A stretch of 38,484 bases of DNA from an uncultured Muribaculaceae bacterium (GTDB lineage: Bacteria; Bacteroidota; Bacteroidia; Bacteroidales; Muribaculaceae). Location of the stretch: positions 1 through 38,484 of the forward strand of contig CAMWJS010000019.1 of assembly GCA_947174635.1 (NCBI GenBank). The letters are read 5' to 3'. Shown piece after piece: positions 1 to 8,214 of this stretch (its first letter is position 1; each line of letters opens with the position of its first letter). Made by a program: the position numbers and the translations under genes. The notes under the pieces were generated by a model. The model did not search any database. It was not told where the DNA came from and worked only from the letters and a program-made list of their open reading frames with translations.

Positions 1-21
1 GGACGCACGAGCCGTGCGTCC
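1..21. repeat. REP-like hairpin
   Basis: Perfect 8-bp stem (1-8 with 14-21) and 5-nt loop, followed by CCTACGTTTTGG and then TTCTGCAACACCC. The same modules (a GACGC-type hairpin next to CCCTAC and TTTTGG, and TGCAACACCC) occur in the palindromic element at 27303-27493, so this is probably the edge of a related dispersed repeat cut by the window start. Confidence 0.5.
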
Positions 22-60
22 CTACGTTTTGGAGTTCTGCAACACCCCCGATTATGCGTA

Positions 61-97
61 ACCCCGTATGCCGGAGTGAAACGGAGGCATACGGGGT
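61..97. repeat. 12-bp perfect hairpin
   Basis: Arms 61-72 and 86-97 are perfectly complementary (ACCCCGTATGCC and its complement) around a 13-nt loop. It lies downstream of argC on the minus strand. No U-tract follows on either strand, so it may be a processing or stability hairpin or a repeat rather than a classical terminator. Confidence 0.5.
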
Positions 98-116
98 ATA
101 ATGGATATACAAGCGT

Positions 117-198
117 GGCTTCCGTAGGACGCCGATTTACATAGCTAACAGCGTTTTATTGTAAATAAAGTGGTGTAAATCGACGTCCTGCGGAAGCC
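117..198. repeat. Long imperfect inverted repeat downstream of argC
   Basis: Arms 117-141 and 174-198 form a ~25-bp stem with a few mismatches around a 32-nt AT-rich loop. It begins 13 bases beyond the argC stop. A T-run (199-202) follows only on the plus strand, so it is not an obvious terminator for argC. It could be a small non-autonomous element; no target duplication was recognised. Confidence 0.5.
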
Positions 199-211
199 TT
201 TTCTTGCCTGC

Positions 212-1186
212 TTAGAATGCCGACGGCTTGAGTTGAAGCCCTGTCCGTTCCGACAGTCCGAAAAGCAGGTTCATATTGTGCACTGCCGTGCCCGATGCCC
301 CTTTGAGCAGATTGTCGATTACCGAGGTAATCAGCAGTTTGCCATCGACTTTTTCAAGGTGTATGATGCACTTGTTGGTGTTTACCACATCCTTCAGGTC
401 GGGCTGCTTGTCGGTTATGAACGTGAACGAATGGTCGCTGTATGCCTCCTCGTAGAGCTGGCGCAGTGTCTCGATATCCTCTTCTATGTCAAGATAGGCT
501 ATCGCCATTATGCCGCGCGAGAAGCAGCCTCGCACCGGCACGAAGTTGATTTCTGCGTCAAAATCAGGCTGAAGCTCACGCATGGTCTGCATGATTTCGC
601 CGAGATGCTGGTGGCGGAACGGTTTGTAGACCGACACATTGTCATTGCGCCACGAATAGTGCGATGTGGCCGAAGGCTTCACGCCCGCACCGGTGCTGCC
701 GGTGATGGCCGTGATATGTATGTCGCTTTTGATAAGACCGTTCTTGGCCAGCGGCAGCAGCGCAAGTTGTATGGCGGTGGCGAAGCAGCCCGGATTGGCT
801 ACATGCTTTGCGCCGCGGACCATAGGCTTGCGGTTCATTTCCGGCAGACCGTAGACAAAGTCATGCTCCTCGCCGTCTTTCAGACGGAAATCGTTGCTCA
901 GGTCAATGATTTTGACATCTTCAGGGATAGGATTCTCCTTGATGAAAGTGCGCGACTGGCCGTGAGGCGTGCAGAAGAACACCACATCGATATCCTCCCA
1001 GGCCGTTGTGTCGGTAAAACGTAGAAACGTCTCTCCAATCAGTCCCTGGTGGATATCAGTCACGAGGTTTCCTGCATTGGAGGTGGAATGCACCCACGAC
1101 ACCTCTACGTCGGGGTGGTTGATGAGGAGGCGCAGCAGTTCGCCTGCTGTGTATCCCGCACCTCCTATTATGCCTGCTCTTATCAT
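212..1186 (-). CDS. argC: N-acetyl-gamma-glutamyl-phosphate reductase
   Basis: Catalyses the NADPH-dependent reduction of N-acyl-glutamyl phosphate to the semialdehyde, third step of ornithine/arginine synthesis, in the cytoplasm. The 324-aa length is normal for the compact form. Visible motifs are the N-terminal dinucleotide-binding GIIGGAGYTAGELLRLL (about residues 5-21), the FCTPHG segment near 71-76, and the active-site ANPGCFATA with catalytic Cys134. It is the last arginine gene in the window, 36 bases after argG, so they are probably cotranscribed. In Bacteroidetes the pathway may use succinylated rather than acetylated intermediates (known for the B. fragilis transcarbamylase); the sequence alone does not decide this. 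Identification is secure. Confidence 0.96.
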   Translation of the reverse strand: MIRAGIIGGAGYTAGELLRLLINHPDVEVSWVHSTSNAGNLVTDIHQGLIGETFLRFTDTTAWEDIDVVFFCTPHGQSRTFIKENPIPEDVKIIDLSNDFRLKDGEEHDFVYGLPEMNRKPMVRGAKHVANPGCFATAIQLALLPLAKNGLIKSDIHITAITGSTGAGVKPSATSHYSWRNDNVSVYKPFRHQHLGEIMQTMRELQPDFDAEINFVPVRGCFSRGIMAIAYLDIEEDIETLRQLYEEAYSDHSFTFITDKQPDLKDVVNTNKCIIHLEKVDGKLLITSVIDNLLKGASGTAVHNMNLLFGLSERTGLQLKPSAF

Positions 1187-1222
1187 TCTGTTGCTGATGT
1201 TATGTTATGGTTCACGCTCGGG

Positions 1223-2440
1223 CTACTTTTCGTTGTCATCGCGGCCGTTGCGTTTCTGTATGTCGTGGTATATCTTCATCTGGTTGCCGAGGATTTTTGT
1301 GAATCCCTTGATGTCGTCGGCAGTCCATGCGCGTGAGAGTTCGCCGTATTCGCCAAATGAAGTCTTCATCAGGTCATAGGGGCTGTCGACGCCCACCAGG
1401 ATATAGCGGTAGGGCTTGAGGTCGACGATGACGCGGCCTGTCACATTGCGCTGCGATTTCTCGAGAAATGCCTCGATGTCGCGCATCACGGGCTCGAGAT
1501 ACTGCGCTTCGTGCAGGAACATGCCGTACCACGTGCCGAGCTGGTCTTTCCAATACTGCTGCCACTTGGTCAGGGTGTGCTTCTCGAGCATCTTGTGGGC
1601 GGCGATGATGAGCAGCGGCGCGCCGGCCTCGAAGCCTACGCGGCCCTTGATGCCGATGATGGTGTCGCCGATGTGCATGTCGCGGCCGATGGCGTAGGGA
1701 GCCACAAGCTCCTCGATTTTCTGTATGGCGGCTACCTTGTCGTCATATTTCTCGCCGTTGATGCCTGCAATCTCTCCATCTTTGAAGTCGATGGTCAGAG
1801 TGGAGTCAACCTTTGCGGTCATCTGCGTCGGATAAGCCTCCTCGGGGAGAGTCTGGTCGGAATGCAGTGTTTCCTTTCCGCCGACCGAAGTGCCCCACAG
1901 ACCCTTGTTGATAGAGTATTCGAGCTTGGTGAAATCAGCCTCGAAACCGTGCTCCTTGAGATAGTTTATCTCATACTCGCGGGTAAGGTTCATGTCGCGG
2001 GTGGGAGTGATGATTTCAATCTCGGGCGCGAGTATCTGGAATGTGAGGTCGAAGCGTATCTGGTCGTTGCCGGCGCTGGTAGAGCCGTGGGCCACGCAGT
2101 CAGCTCCGATTTTCTTGGCGTACTCTATGATGGCGATTGCCTGGAATATACGTTCCGATGATACGGAAATCGGATAGGTGCCGTTGCGGAGCACGTTGCC
2201 GAATATCATATATTTTATCGAGCGTTCGTAGTATTCCTGGGTGATGTCGAGGCTTGCATGCTCTACAGCGCCGAGAGCGAGAGCGCGGCGCTCGATTTCC
2301 TTGAGTTCATCGGCCGAGAAGCCGCCTGTGTTGGCAATGGCGGTGTACACTTCATAACCGCATTCCTCCGAGAGGTATTTGACGGCATAAGAGGTGTCGA
2401 GACCTCCTGAGAATGCCAATACTACCTTTTTCTTTTCCAT
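1223..2440 (-). CDS. argG: Argininosuccinate synthase
   Basis: Condenses citrulline and aspartate with ATP to argininosuccinate, the penultimate step of arginine synthesis. The N-terminus carries the PPi-loop of the N-type ATP pyrophosphatases, VLAFSGGLDTSYAVKYL (residues 7-23). Later motifs include AHGSTSAGNDQIRFD (about 118-132), expected of the family. At 405 aa it is full length. The start is supported by the P-loop lying right at the N-terminus. It lies between the GNAT gene (105 bases upstream) and argC, all on the minus strand, consistent with one arginine operon behind argR. Confidence 0.96.
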   Translation of the reverse strand: MEKKKVVLAFSGGLDTSYAVKYLSEECGYEVYTAIANTGGFSADELKEIERRALALGAVEHASLDITQEYYERSIKYMIFGNVLRNGTYPISVSSERIFQAIAIIEYAKKIGADCVAHGSTSAGNDQIRFDLTFQILAPEIEIITPTRDMNLTREYEINYLKEHGFEADFTKLEYSINKGLWGTSVGGKETLHSDQTLPEEAYPTQMTAKVDSTLTIDFKDGEIAGINGEKYDDKVAAIQKIEELVAPYAIGRDMHIGDTIIGIKGRVGFEAGAPLLIIAAHKMLEKHTLTKWQQYWKDQLGTWYGMFLHEAQYLEPVMRDIEAFLEKSQRNVTGRVIVDLKPYRYILVGVDSPYDLMKTSFGEYGELSRAWTADDIKGFTKILGNQMKIYHDIQKRNGRDDNEK

Positions 2441-2545
2441 ATCTTTGTTCTTTTTTTATTCGGGTTGATTAATGTGGCGTTAAGCCGTTTTGTTGTTGTC
2501 CGTCAGCCGTTGTGGCCGTCGGTCGGTTTGAGAGGTCGGGGGATT

Positions 2546-3136
2546 TTATTCCTCGGCTGCGGCGTTCGTCGCGAGCATCGGGTGATACTTGGTCTCGGCC
2601 GGGTCGAAGAGCAGACCGGTACAGAGGCATTTATGGCCTCCGTTACGCTGTAATATGTCGTAGTTGACACAGCTCTCGCAACCGCGCCAGAATGCTTCGT
2701 CGGTTGTGAGTTCGTCAAATGTCACCGGGCGGTAGCCCAGTTCGAAATTCATTTTCATGACAGCTGCTCCCGTTGTGAGTGAGAATATCTTTGCCTGGGG
2801 AAACATTTCTCGGGAGAGCTCAAAAATTCGTCGCTTTATGCGTTTCGCTATGCCGTGATTGCGAAACTCGTCGGCGACGATTAGTCCGGAATTTGCCACA
2901 AATTGTTTATTGCTCCAGCATTCTATATAACTGAAGCCGGCAAATCGGTCGCCGCACAATGCTATCACAGCTTTGTGCTCCAGCATTTTCTGCTTTACAT
3001 ACTCGGGTGAGCGCTTGGCTATACCCGTGCCGCGCACTTTGGCAGCGCGGTTGATGGTGTCGAGGATTTCATCTACATATTTCACGTGCTCCTCGGTTGA
3101 AACTACTACGTCAATCTTTTGTGAAGATTCTTCCAT
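2546..3136 (-). CDS. GNAT-family N-acyltransferase, candidate glutamate N-acyltransferase of arginine synthesis
   Basis: A 196-aa acyltransferase of the GNAT fold. The central part shows the acyl-CoA pyrophosphate-binding region, SGLIVADEFRNHGIAKRIK (about residues 83-101), matching the R/Q-x-x-G-x-G/A motif. A C-terminal region with several cysteines (CESCVNYDILQRNGGHKCLC) is unusual for small GNATs. An AAGGA element sits just before the ATG. Its place between argR and argG suggests it makes the N-acylglutamate that starts the pathway, filling the argA role; acetyl- versus succinyl-CoA use cannot be told from sequence. The role is inferred from context; the fold assignment is firm. Confidence 0.85.
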   Translation of the reverse strand: MEESSQKIDVVVSTEEHVKYVDEILDTINRAAKVRGTGIAKRSPEYVKQKMLEHKAVIALCGDRFAGFSYIECWSNKQFVANSGLIVADEFRNHGIAKRIKRRIFELSREMFPQAKIFSLTTGAAVMKMNFELGYRPVTFDELTTDEAFWRGCESCVNYDILQRNGGHKCLCTGLLFDPAETKYHPMLATNAAAEE

Positions 3137-3214
3137 TTCGTCCTTTTTCTGCTTGTTGGCCCATTATGGCGGGCCTTCTCTTAATTTAAAAATTAGGTGT
3201 TATAAAAAATTATG

Positions 3215-3246
3215 CAAAAATACGCTTTTTCAGCCTATTTCGCAAC
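3215..3246 (-). promoter_or_regulatory. Candidate promoter for GNAT-argG-argC
   Basis: On the minus strand GTTG (3246-3243), a 20-nt spacer, then TATTTTTG (3222-3215) match the Bacteroidetes TTTG/TAnnTTTG pattern with one mismatch in the upstream box. Transcription would start near 3208, about 70 nt before the GNAT ATG, so the enzymes could be expressed apart from argR. Confidence 0.5.
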
Positions 3247-3322
3247 TTTTTTCCATCAAACTGATGCCGACTAATTTCAAATAGGTAATATAATAAAAAC
3301 TATAAGGCCGTTTTTGTTTTTG

Positions 3323-3832
3323 TCATTCGAAATAATGTTGGCCTTCTTTCATTACCTCAGGTGGGAGAAACCCGCAAAGCAGCGAGTACAGTTCCTGGCG
3401 AGATGACCCTTCGGCGATTACGGCAAACACGGTGTCGGCTCCAGGTATCGTTCCCAATATCAGCGGTGATTGCAGCAGGTCGAGGTCGTAGGCCAGGCCG
3501 GAGGCATATCCGTTGCGTGTCTTTATCACCATTATGTTGCCGGACAATGCCACTGACAGCGCTGCCGGATGAAGCGACGACTGGACCGTAGTGCATTCGC
3601 GTTCATATTCTGGTTCTCCCGATGCCGATGTGCCTGAAACCACATATCGGTAGCCTCCCAAATCATTTGCAACCTTTATTGTGCGTAATTTTTTGAGGTC
3701 GCGCGATAGTGTGGCTTGCGTCACGATAAATCCTCTTATTGCCAACTGTTTCAACAGTTCATCCTGACAGCTTATATTGTTGTGTGACAATATTTCCACA
3801 ATAGCTGATAGTCTCGTCATTCTACTTCTCAT
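3323..3832 (-). CDS. argR: Arginine repressor
   Basis: A 169-aa transcriptional regulator of the ArgR/AhrC family, which senses arginine and controls its synthesis as a hexamer. The N-terminal winged helix contains the typical recognition segment VTQATLSRDLKKL (about 35-47). The C-terminal oligomerisation/arginine-binding domain contains GTIPGADTVFAVI (about 128-140). Most family members read G-D-D-T there; here the first aspartate is Ala, so ligand contacts may differ. The start chosen gives the usual N-terminal extension; the second methionine five residues in is an alternative. It heads the arginine operon and has an ARG-box-like palindrome just upstream. Confidence 0.93.
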   Translation of the reverse strand: MRSRMTRLSAIVEILSHNNISCQDELLKQLAIRGFIVTQATLSRDLKKLRTIKVANDLGGYRYVVSGTSASGEPEYERECTTVQSSLHPAALSVALSGNIMVIKTRNGYASGLAYDLDLLQSPLILGTIPGADTVFAVIAEGSSRQELYSLLCGFLPPEVMKEGQHYFE

Positions 3833-3843
3833 AGCATTCGGCG

Positions 3844-3866
3844 TTGATAAATATTTTGCAAAAATA
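3844..3866 (-). promoter_or_regulatory. ARG-box-like palindrome overlapping the argR promoter
   Basis: TTGATAAATATTTTGCAA (3844-3861) has symmetrical TTG..AAATATTT..CAA halves and resembles the A/T-rich ArgR operator. It overlaps a minus-strand TATTTTTG -7 box (3866-3859) and lies 12 bases before the argR ATG, the arrangement expected for autorepression. No well-spaced TTTG -33 box was found. The rest of the gap to the next gene (to 4093) is AT-rich with no recognisable feature. Confidence 0.45.
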
Positions 3867-4093
3867 GTAAAAATACGTCAAAATCCAATTATAAATAGTA
3901 TATTTTTTAACAAAAAGCAATAAAAGAAGGTTTTTTAGTAAAAAAATGAAACGATTTTGAGGAAATGTTTTTTCAAATGCAACACTTTTTCTTCAATTGT
4001 CTGTGCATGTCCCGGTCATATACTCCTCCTGTGGCATGATGCAAGACTGTCGGGATGGAAGCAGGGGTTGGATAAAACCGATTCAAACTCGGA

Positions 4094-5833
4094 TTATTTG
4101 CCGAACAACAGTTCGCGGTCGCGTTTTCCTGCCGGCACGGCGATTTCTGCCGGTATGAACTCCCAGTTGTCGCCCGGGCGGGCTTCCACTTCCGGATGCT
4201 CCATTATATATTGCATCAGATAATAGCGCAGATCCTTGTCGGTCGAGGTCAGTATGCGGCCTGAAAGTTCATCCTGAGCAATTCCGGCGCCTTGTGTCAG
4301 CAGGTTCCCGCCACCGTTACCGCGGTAGGAGTTGATGGCGACTTTGTATGTGGCCTCGGGGGCGAAGCGGCTTCCGTCGGCCATCGACAGTATCGTGATT
4401 TTTTCACCGCGGGGCTTCGTCACGTCGACGGTATATCTGATACCGGCCGCCGAATCGAAGTTATACGACGGATAACGGAAGCCCGTATGCGTCATGTCGT
4501 CGGAGTTGGCTTCGTCGCGCAGGCGTAGCAGATGGTCTTCGCTGCTTTGCATCGTATTGGTCCACATATCATACGACATCTCAAGATAGTCCTTGATTTC
4601 CTGTCCGGTAAGAGCCATGGTGTAGAGCATGTTCTCGTATTTGTAGAGATTGAACATGTCGCTCACATATATGTCGCCGCTGGCTATTGTCGCATCAAAA
4701 GAAAGAGGTGCGGCAAACGATATGTCGGCTCCCGATATCGCAAGCTGCATCTGATGTATGAAATCGATGAACGACGACGGCCCGAAATAGGCGTCGCGGG
4801 TGCTCATCGGCGTGTTGATGTGGCCGATGCGCTGCGACACAAACTTTTCTACCGCCTGGCGCTGATGTGCGAAGCGTTCCATAAATCCATTGTCGGGCGA
4901 CACCCCGTCCATCGTCACAAGCTCAGGCTTCAGCTCTTTGAGGCTCACATCTCCGTTGTCGTTCACTTCAAATACGGCATCAACGGTGGCGACTCTGCGC
5001 GCGTTGTTGGCCGGATTGACAACGACTACTGCTTTCCCTGCATCATTGATTACTGTCTCATTGAAAGGGGAGTGGTCGTGCCCCATCATGACGATGTCAA
5101 ATCCGGGCACATGCCGGGCCACAAGCAGCGAAGCATTCTCTATAGTGTTGCCTGTGGTCTTGGTCGAGTCTCGTCCCGAATGGAACAATCCGACGATCAG
5201 GTCGGGGTGCTCCTTCTCTTTTATATGCTTCATCCATCTGGCGGCGCTATCCTCCATGTCGTCGAAACGCAGTCCGCTCCATAGGTTCTCGGGAAGCCAT
5301 CCGGGTACCGCCGGGGTGAGCAGCCCGAGCACGGCTATGCGTATGCCGTCGCGCTCGATTATCGTATAAGGCTCCTGATATGGCTCGCCGTCTACAGCCG
5401 ACACCACATTGGCGCCAAGCGTAGGCGACTTCTTTTGCGCGATCCAGCGGTCATACACATCGTGCCCTGTCTCCACATCGTGGTTTCCTATCGTCGAGGC
5501 ATCATATCCCATGAAATTCATCATATCCGAGGCGATGTGCACCGATGCCGTGTCTATGAAGTTGTAGTAATAAACCGTGGGCTGTCCCTGCAGTATGTCG
5601 CCGTTGTCGAGAAGAACAACATTTTCCTTGCCGATAGCCCGGCGTACGGAGTCGACATAGCTGTAGACCCGCGCGAGCGAGCCCCTCGACGGAGTCCTGT
5701 TGATGAAATCCTCGGGATAATAGTTGCCGTGCACATCAGATGTCTCGATCAGTTTTATGGTCACTGTTCGGGGGTCGGCCTGAGCGTACATCAGGCCGCA
5801 GCAGGCCAGTATGGTAAGAAGCGTTTTTTTCAT
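4094..5833 (-). CDS. Secreted 5'-nucleotidase / 2',3'-cyclic phosphodiesterase (UshA-like)
   Basis: Hydrolyses nucleotides in the periplasm or at the surface for nucleoside and phosphate salvage. A signal peptide covers residues 1-19 (MKKTLLTILACCGLMYAQA). The calcineurin-like metallophosphatase domain follows with all metal-ligand blocks: SDVHGN (32-37), DNGDILQG (76-83), GNHD (116-119), FHSG (217-220) and GHDH (251-254). The C-terminal 5'-nucleotidase domain (about 330-530) holds the substrate-binding part, with the SYRGNGGGNLLTQGAG segment. The 579-aa length is normal. It is the second gene of a probable two-gene operon, starting 6 bases after the upstream gene's stop. The exact substrate is not decidable. 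Confidence 0.92.
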   Translation of the reverse strand: MKKTLLTILACCGLMYAQADPRTVTIKLIETSDVHGNYYPEDFINRTPSRGSLARVYSYVDSVRRAIGKENVVLLDNGDILQGQPTVYYYNFIDTASVHIASDMMNFMGYDASTIGNHDVETGHDVYDRWIAQKKSPTLGANVVSAVDGEPYQEPYTIIERDGIRIAVLGLLTPAVPGWLPENLWSGLRFDDMEDSAARWMKHIKEKEHPDLIVGLFHSGRDSTKTTGNTIENASLLVARHVPGFDIVMMGHDHSPFNETVINDAGKAVVVVNPANNARRVATVDAVFEVNDNGDVSLKELKPELVTMDGVSPDNGFMERFAHQRQAVEKFVSQRIGHINTPMSTRDAYFGPSSFIDFIHQMQLAISGADISFAAPLSFDATIASGDIYVSDMFNLYKYENMLYTMALTGQEIKDYLEMSYDMWTNTMQSSEDHLLRLRDEANSDDMTHTGFRYPSYNFDSAAGIRYTVDVTKPRGEKITILSMADGSRFAPEATYKVAINSYRGNGGGNLLTQGAGIAQDELSGRILTSTDKDLRYYLMQYIMEHPEVEARPGDNWEFIPAEIAVPAGKRDRELLFGK

Positions 5834-5839
5834 TTCACG

Positions 5840-6103
5840 TTAAAAAGAGCCTCTGAGCAGATAGACACCGAGCACGAAAAGCAACAGCATCACCGGCACG
5901 AGGATCATCATCATTTTATCTTTAAGGCGGTTGCCGAACAGCAGCATCCCCATCAGCGCGCCAAACGGGGCGATGACTCCCGCCAGAGCCATCAAAGCGG
6001 TGGGGTAGTGCTCACGGTCTGCGTTGACGCGGCATTTTTCAGCTCCGTTAAGTACAAAAGCGAGCACGCTCACTATGCCTGTTAATATTATTAAAGCATC
6101 CAT
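5840..6103 (-). CDS. Small membrane protein, DUF1294-like
   Basis: An 87-aa protein with an N-terminal hydrophobic helix, a central helix containing the pattern LMALAGVIAPFGALMGMLLFGNRLKDK, and a C-terminal helix (about 66-84). The A/G-x-x-G-A-L-x-G-M-x-L-F plus basic residues resembles the DUF1294 family of small inner-membrane proteins of unknown function. It immediately precedes the 5'-nucleotidase and is probably cotranscribed. No catalytic residues are visible. Confidence 0.7.
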   Translation of the reverse strand: MDALIILTGIVSVLAFVLNGAEKCRVNADREHYPTALMALAGVIAPFGALMGMLLFGNRLKDKMMMILVPVMLLLFVLGVYLLRGSF

Positions 6104-6215
6104 AATCTGTTTTGTTTAGAGAGTGTTTGGATTAATTTGAAGTTTTTACTTTCACTCTCTTTAATTTTAATACGGTTTAAATTCAACCACTATCCAAGTT
6201 GATTGTGGCATTACG

Positions 6216-7334
6216 TCAGTTGATGTCGGTTTCCACCGCGCCCCATATATTGATGGCGGCAAGGAGTATTCCGACGATGAAAATAAGTATCATCCACCAA
6301 GCAATCTTTTTTCGGCGCTCGTAGTAGATTAAGGCGTAGTCGTTTTCGTCGAGGTCGATAGTGAAATCTGCCTCGCAGTATCGCGGCAGCCCCGGTGCGT
6401 CGGCAATTTGCGTCCTCACCGGCACGCCGTTGGCGAAATCGTTGCCGTAGAGGAATATGCATCCGTTGTCGTCGGTAGCCGTCTCGGTGAGCATCAGGCC
6501 CCCCTGGGTGAGAGTCACGGTGCGGCCCGCAATAGGCTTGCCGTCGCTGCCGATGAACTGTACCTTGATTGTGCGGTCGCCGCATATCATCTCCTCGGGT
6601 TCATCTTCCGTCGGGGGCTGTGGCGGTTCCTCTACAGGTGTCACCGGTATTACCGGGGGCACTGCGGGCTTGGCTGTGGTGAGGTCGAAGGTGTAGACTG
6701 TCTGTCCGGCCACAACCGAGAGCGTAAGTCGTCGGCTCATCGACGGCACCTCGATGTAAAGCTCTGAGCCCGGCGTCAGCTTGCCGAAATATTTCTCACC
6801 CTTCTCGTCGGTCTGATGGTGGAGCACCACGCCGTTCCGGTGTATGTCGAATGCGAGGTTGACCATCGGCTGTCCCTCCTCGATGAAGCGTATGGTGGTG
6901 TCCTGCGCTCCGGGAGGAAGAAACCATGTGATGTCGTTTACTGGTGGCTTGTTCGGGAAGCTGTAGCCCCATGCCGTCAGCATCACGTGGTACTTTCCGT
7001 CGGGTGTCACCGCATAATAGACGCTTGCCTCCGACGGTATGGAGTAGACGGCCTGCTTGAGGCGCTCGTTGGTGCCGAGTTTCTTCTCGCCTATCTCTTT
7101 CAGGCGCATGAACTCATCAATCACGGCCTGCTTGTCGTAGACGTCGCCCTGAGTGAAGTTGCGCCACACATAGTCGTTGGGAAGTGTCCACTGAAGTATG
7201 CCGCCGAAGCCGGCCTCCCACTTGGCGAATATCATCTCTTCGGGCGCGAGCAGACGGCTCATCGCGTCGTAAACTTTCTCGTAACCCTCTTTGATCAGAG
7301 GGCGTAATTCATTATATTGTATCTGTACTCTCAT
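6216..7334 (-). CDS. Tail-anchored protein of the SrfB/SrfC-like cluster
   Basis: Not a family I recognise. The 372-aa protein has a mixed alpha/beta N-terminal part (1-120), then beta-rich segments (about 120-215), a Pro/Glu-rich linker rich in PP and VTP (about 218-248), a second beta domain resembling a carboxypeptidase-regulatory/Ig-like fold (about 250-335, with IAGRTVTLTQGG), and a single C-terminal membrane helix (about 345-367) ending ten or so residues before the terminus. There is no signal peptide, so it is likely tail-anchored with its bulk in the cytoplasm. It is the last gene of the nine-gene run, 10 bases after the preceding stop. Function unknown. Confidence 0.8.
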   Translation of the reverse strand: MRVQIQYNELRPLIKEGYEKVYDAMSRLLAPEEMIFAKWEAGFGGILQWTLPNDYVWRNFTQGDVYDKQAVIDEFMRLKEIGEKKLGTNERLKQAVYSIPSEASVYYAVTPDGKYHVMLTAWGYSFPNKPPVNDITWFLPPGAQDTTIRFIEEGQPMVNLAFDIHRNGVVLHHQTDEKGEKYFGKLTPGSELYIEVPSMSRRLTLSVVAGQTVYTFDLTTAKPAVPPVIPVTPVEEPPQPPTEDEPEEMICGDRTIKVQFIGSDGKPIAGRTVTLTQGGLMLTETATDDNGCIFLYGNDFANGVPVRTQIADAPGLPRYCEADFTIDLDENDYALIYYERRKKIAWWMILIFIVGILLAAINIWGAVETDIN

Positions 7335-7344
7335 GGTCGGAGTG

Positions 7345-8214
7345 TTATTTGTCGGTTTCTGTTTCCGGTTGCAGTTCTGTATCCTGGGGTGCTACGCCGA
7401 GCATCAAGCCGATATTCTCGCGTATCTCCGTAGTACGGCTGCGGGGATCTTTTTTCAGCTCCTGATTGTATTTGTCAAACAGGGTAGAGATGTAACCGTA
7501 TTCTTTTATACGCTCGATGTTCTGCCTGTTCTCTTCCATTATGCGTTCTATCTCCTGGGCGCATATCTTGTCGGCTTTCTCATTGTCGCGGAACTGCTCG
7601 GTATCGGCGTCTACGGCCTTCATCAGTTTGTCGAACTCAGTGACGGCTGCGAGGTATCCGTCGGCCTTCGTGTACAAGCTGTCGATAGCGTTGAGCTGGG
7701 TCTCGGTCAGTATGCCGTTTCCGGCGTCATAGATATCAAGAAGTCTGTTCTCCACGCTGTCGACCCCGGCGGCGCTGTAGGCATTCTCGAACAGTGCGCG
7801 GCATTCGCCGTAGGCATTCGCTATGTCGATGAATTTTTTGAGCTGGTCGGCCTGCCCGCTGATTTTCTCTGAGTAGGGCGCAAGCACCTCCAGTCTCTTG
7901 AGCTGATTGTCGAGGTCTTTGAAGTCAACGTCGTCAAGAACAGCCCTCCGGCAGCTTTCGAGCGACGCAGCCCCCTCCTCGGCATACGGCAATGCCGCAT
8001 CGAGGGCGCTCTGCAAGGCACGGTTTTGCGCGCTCAGTTCAGCTATCTTCAGCTTGGCGTCCATCAGCTCACGGCTTGTCGCCTGACTCATGTCCGTGCT
8101 GTCGGCTGCCGCTACAGTTTCGTTTCCCTGCGTGGCGACTTCATCCGGTGCTGCAGCGGATGTCGAGCATGCCAATGCTGCGGTCAGTGCTATGATTGCT
8201 ATTCCTTTGTTCAT
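7345..8214 (-). CDS. Exported coiled-coil protein of the cluster
   Basis: The 289-aa product begins with a signal peptide (about residues 1-22; the LAC triplet near residue 16 is a poor lipobox, so a soluble periplasmic protein is as likely as a lipoprotein). The mature part is almost wholly helical, with a strong coiled coil at about 45-75 (MDAKLKIAELSAQNRALQSAL) and more heptad-like stretches to about 260, then an acidic, Thr/Glu-rich tail. The start overlaps the upstream stop by four bases (ATGA), implying translational coupling. No family recognised; likely a structural or adaptor subunit. Confidence 0.82.
   Translation of the reverse strand: MNKGIAIIALTAALACSTSAAAPDEVATQGNETVAAADSTDMSQATSRELMDAKLKIAELSAQNRALQSALDAALPYAEEGAASLESCRRAVLDDVDFKDLDNQLKRLEVLAPYSEKISGQADQLKKFIDIANAYGECRALFENAYSAAGVDSVENRLLDIYDAGNGILTETQLNAIDSLYTKADGYLAAVTEFDKLMKAVDADTEQFRDNEKADKICAQEIERIMEENRQNIERIKEYGYISTLFDKYNQELKKDPRSRTTEIRENIGLMLGVAPQDTELQPETETDK

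Noticed and set aside
233-1024. 263-aa plus-strand ORF antisense to argC
   Set aside because: Shadow of a secure gene in high-GC codon use; similar shadows over argG, the nucleotidase and the SrfC-like gene were dropped too.
3957-4223. 88-aa plus-strand ORF in the argR-nucleotidase gap
   Set aside because: Overlaps the nucleotidase 3' end and has no recognisable domain or promoter.
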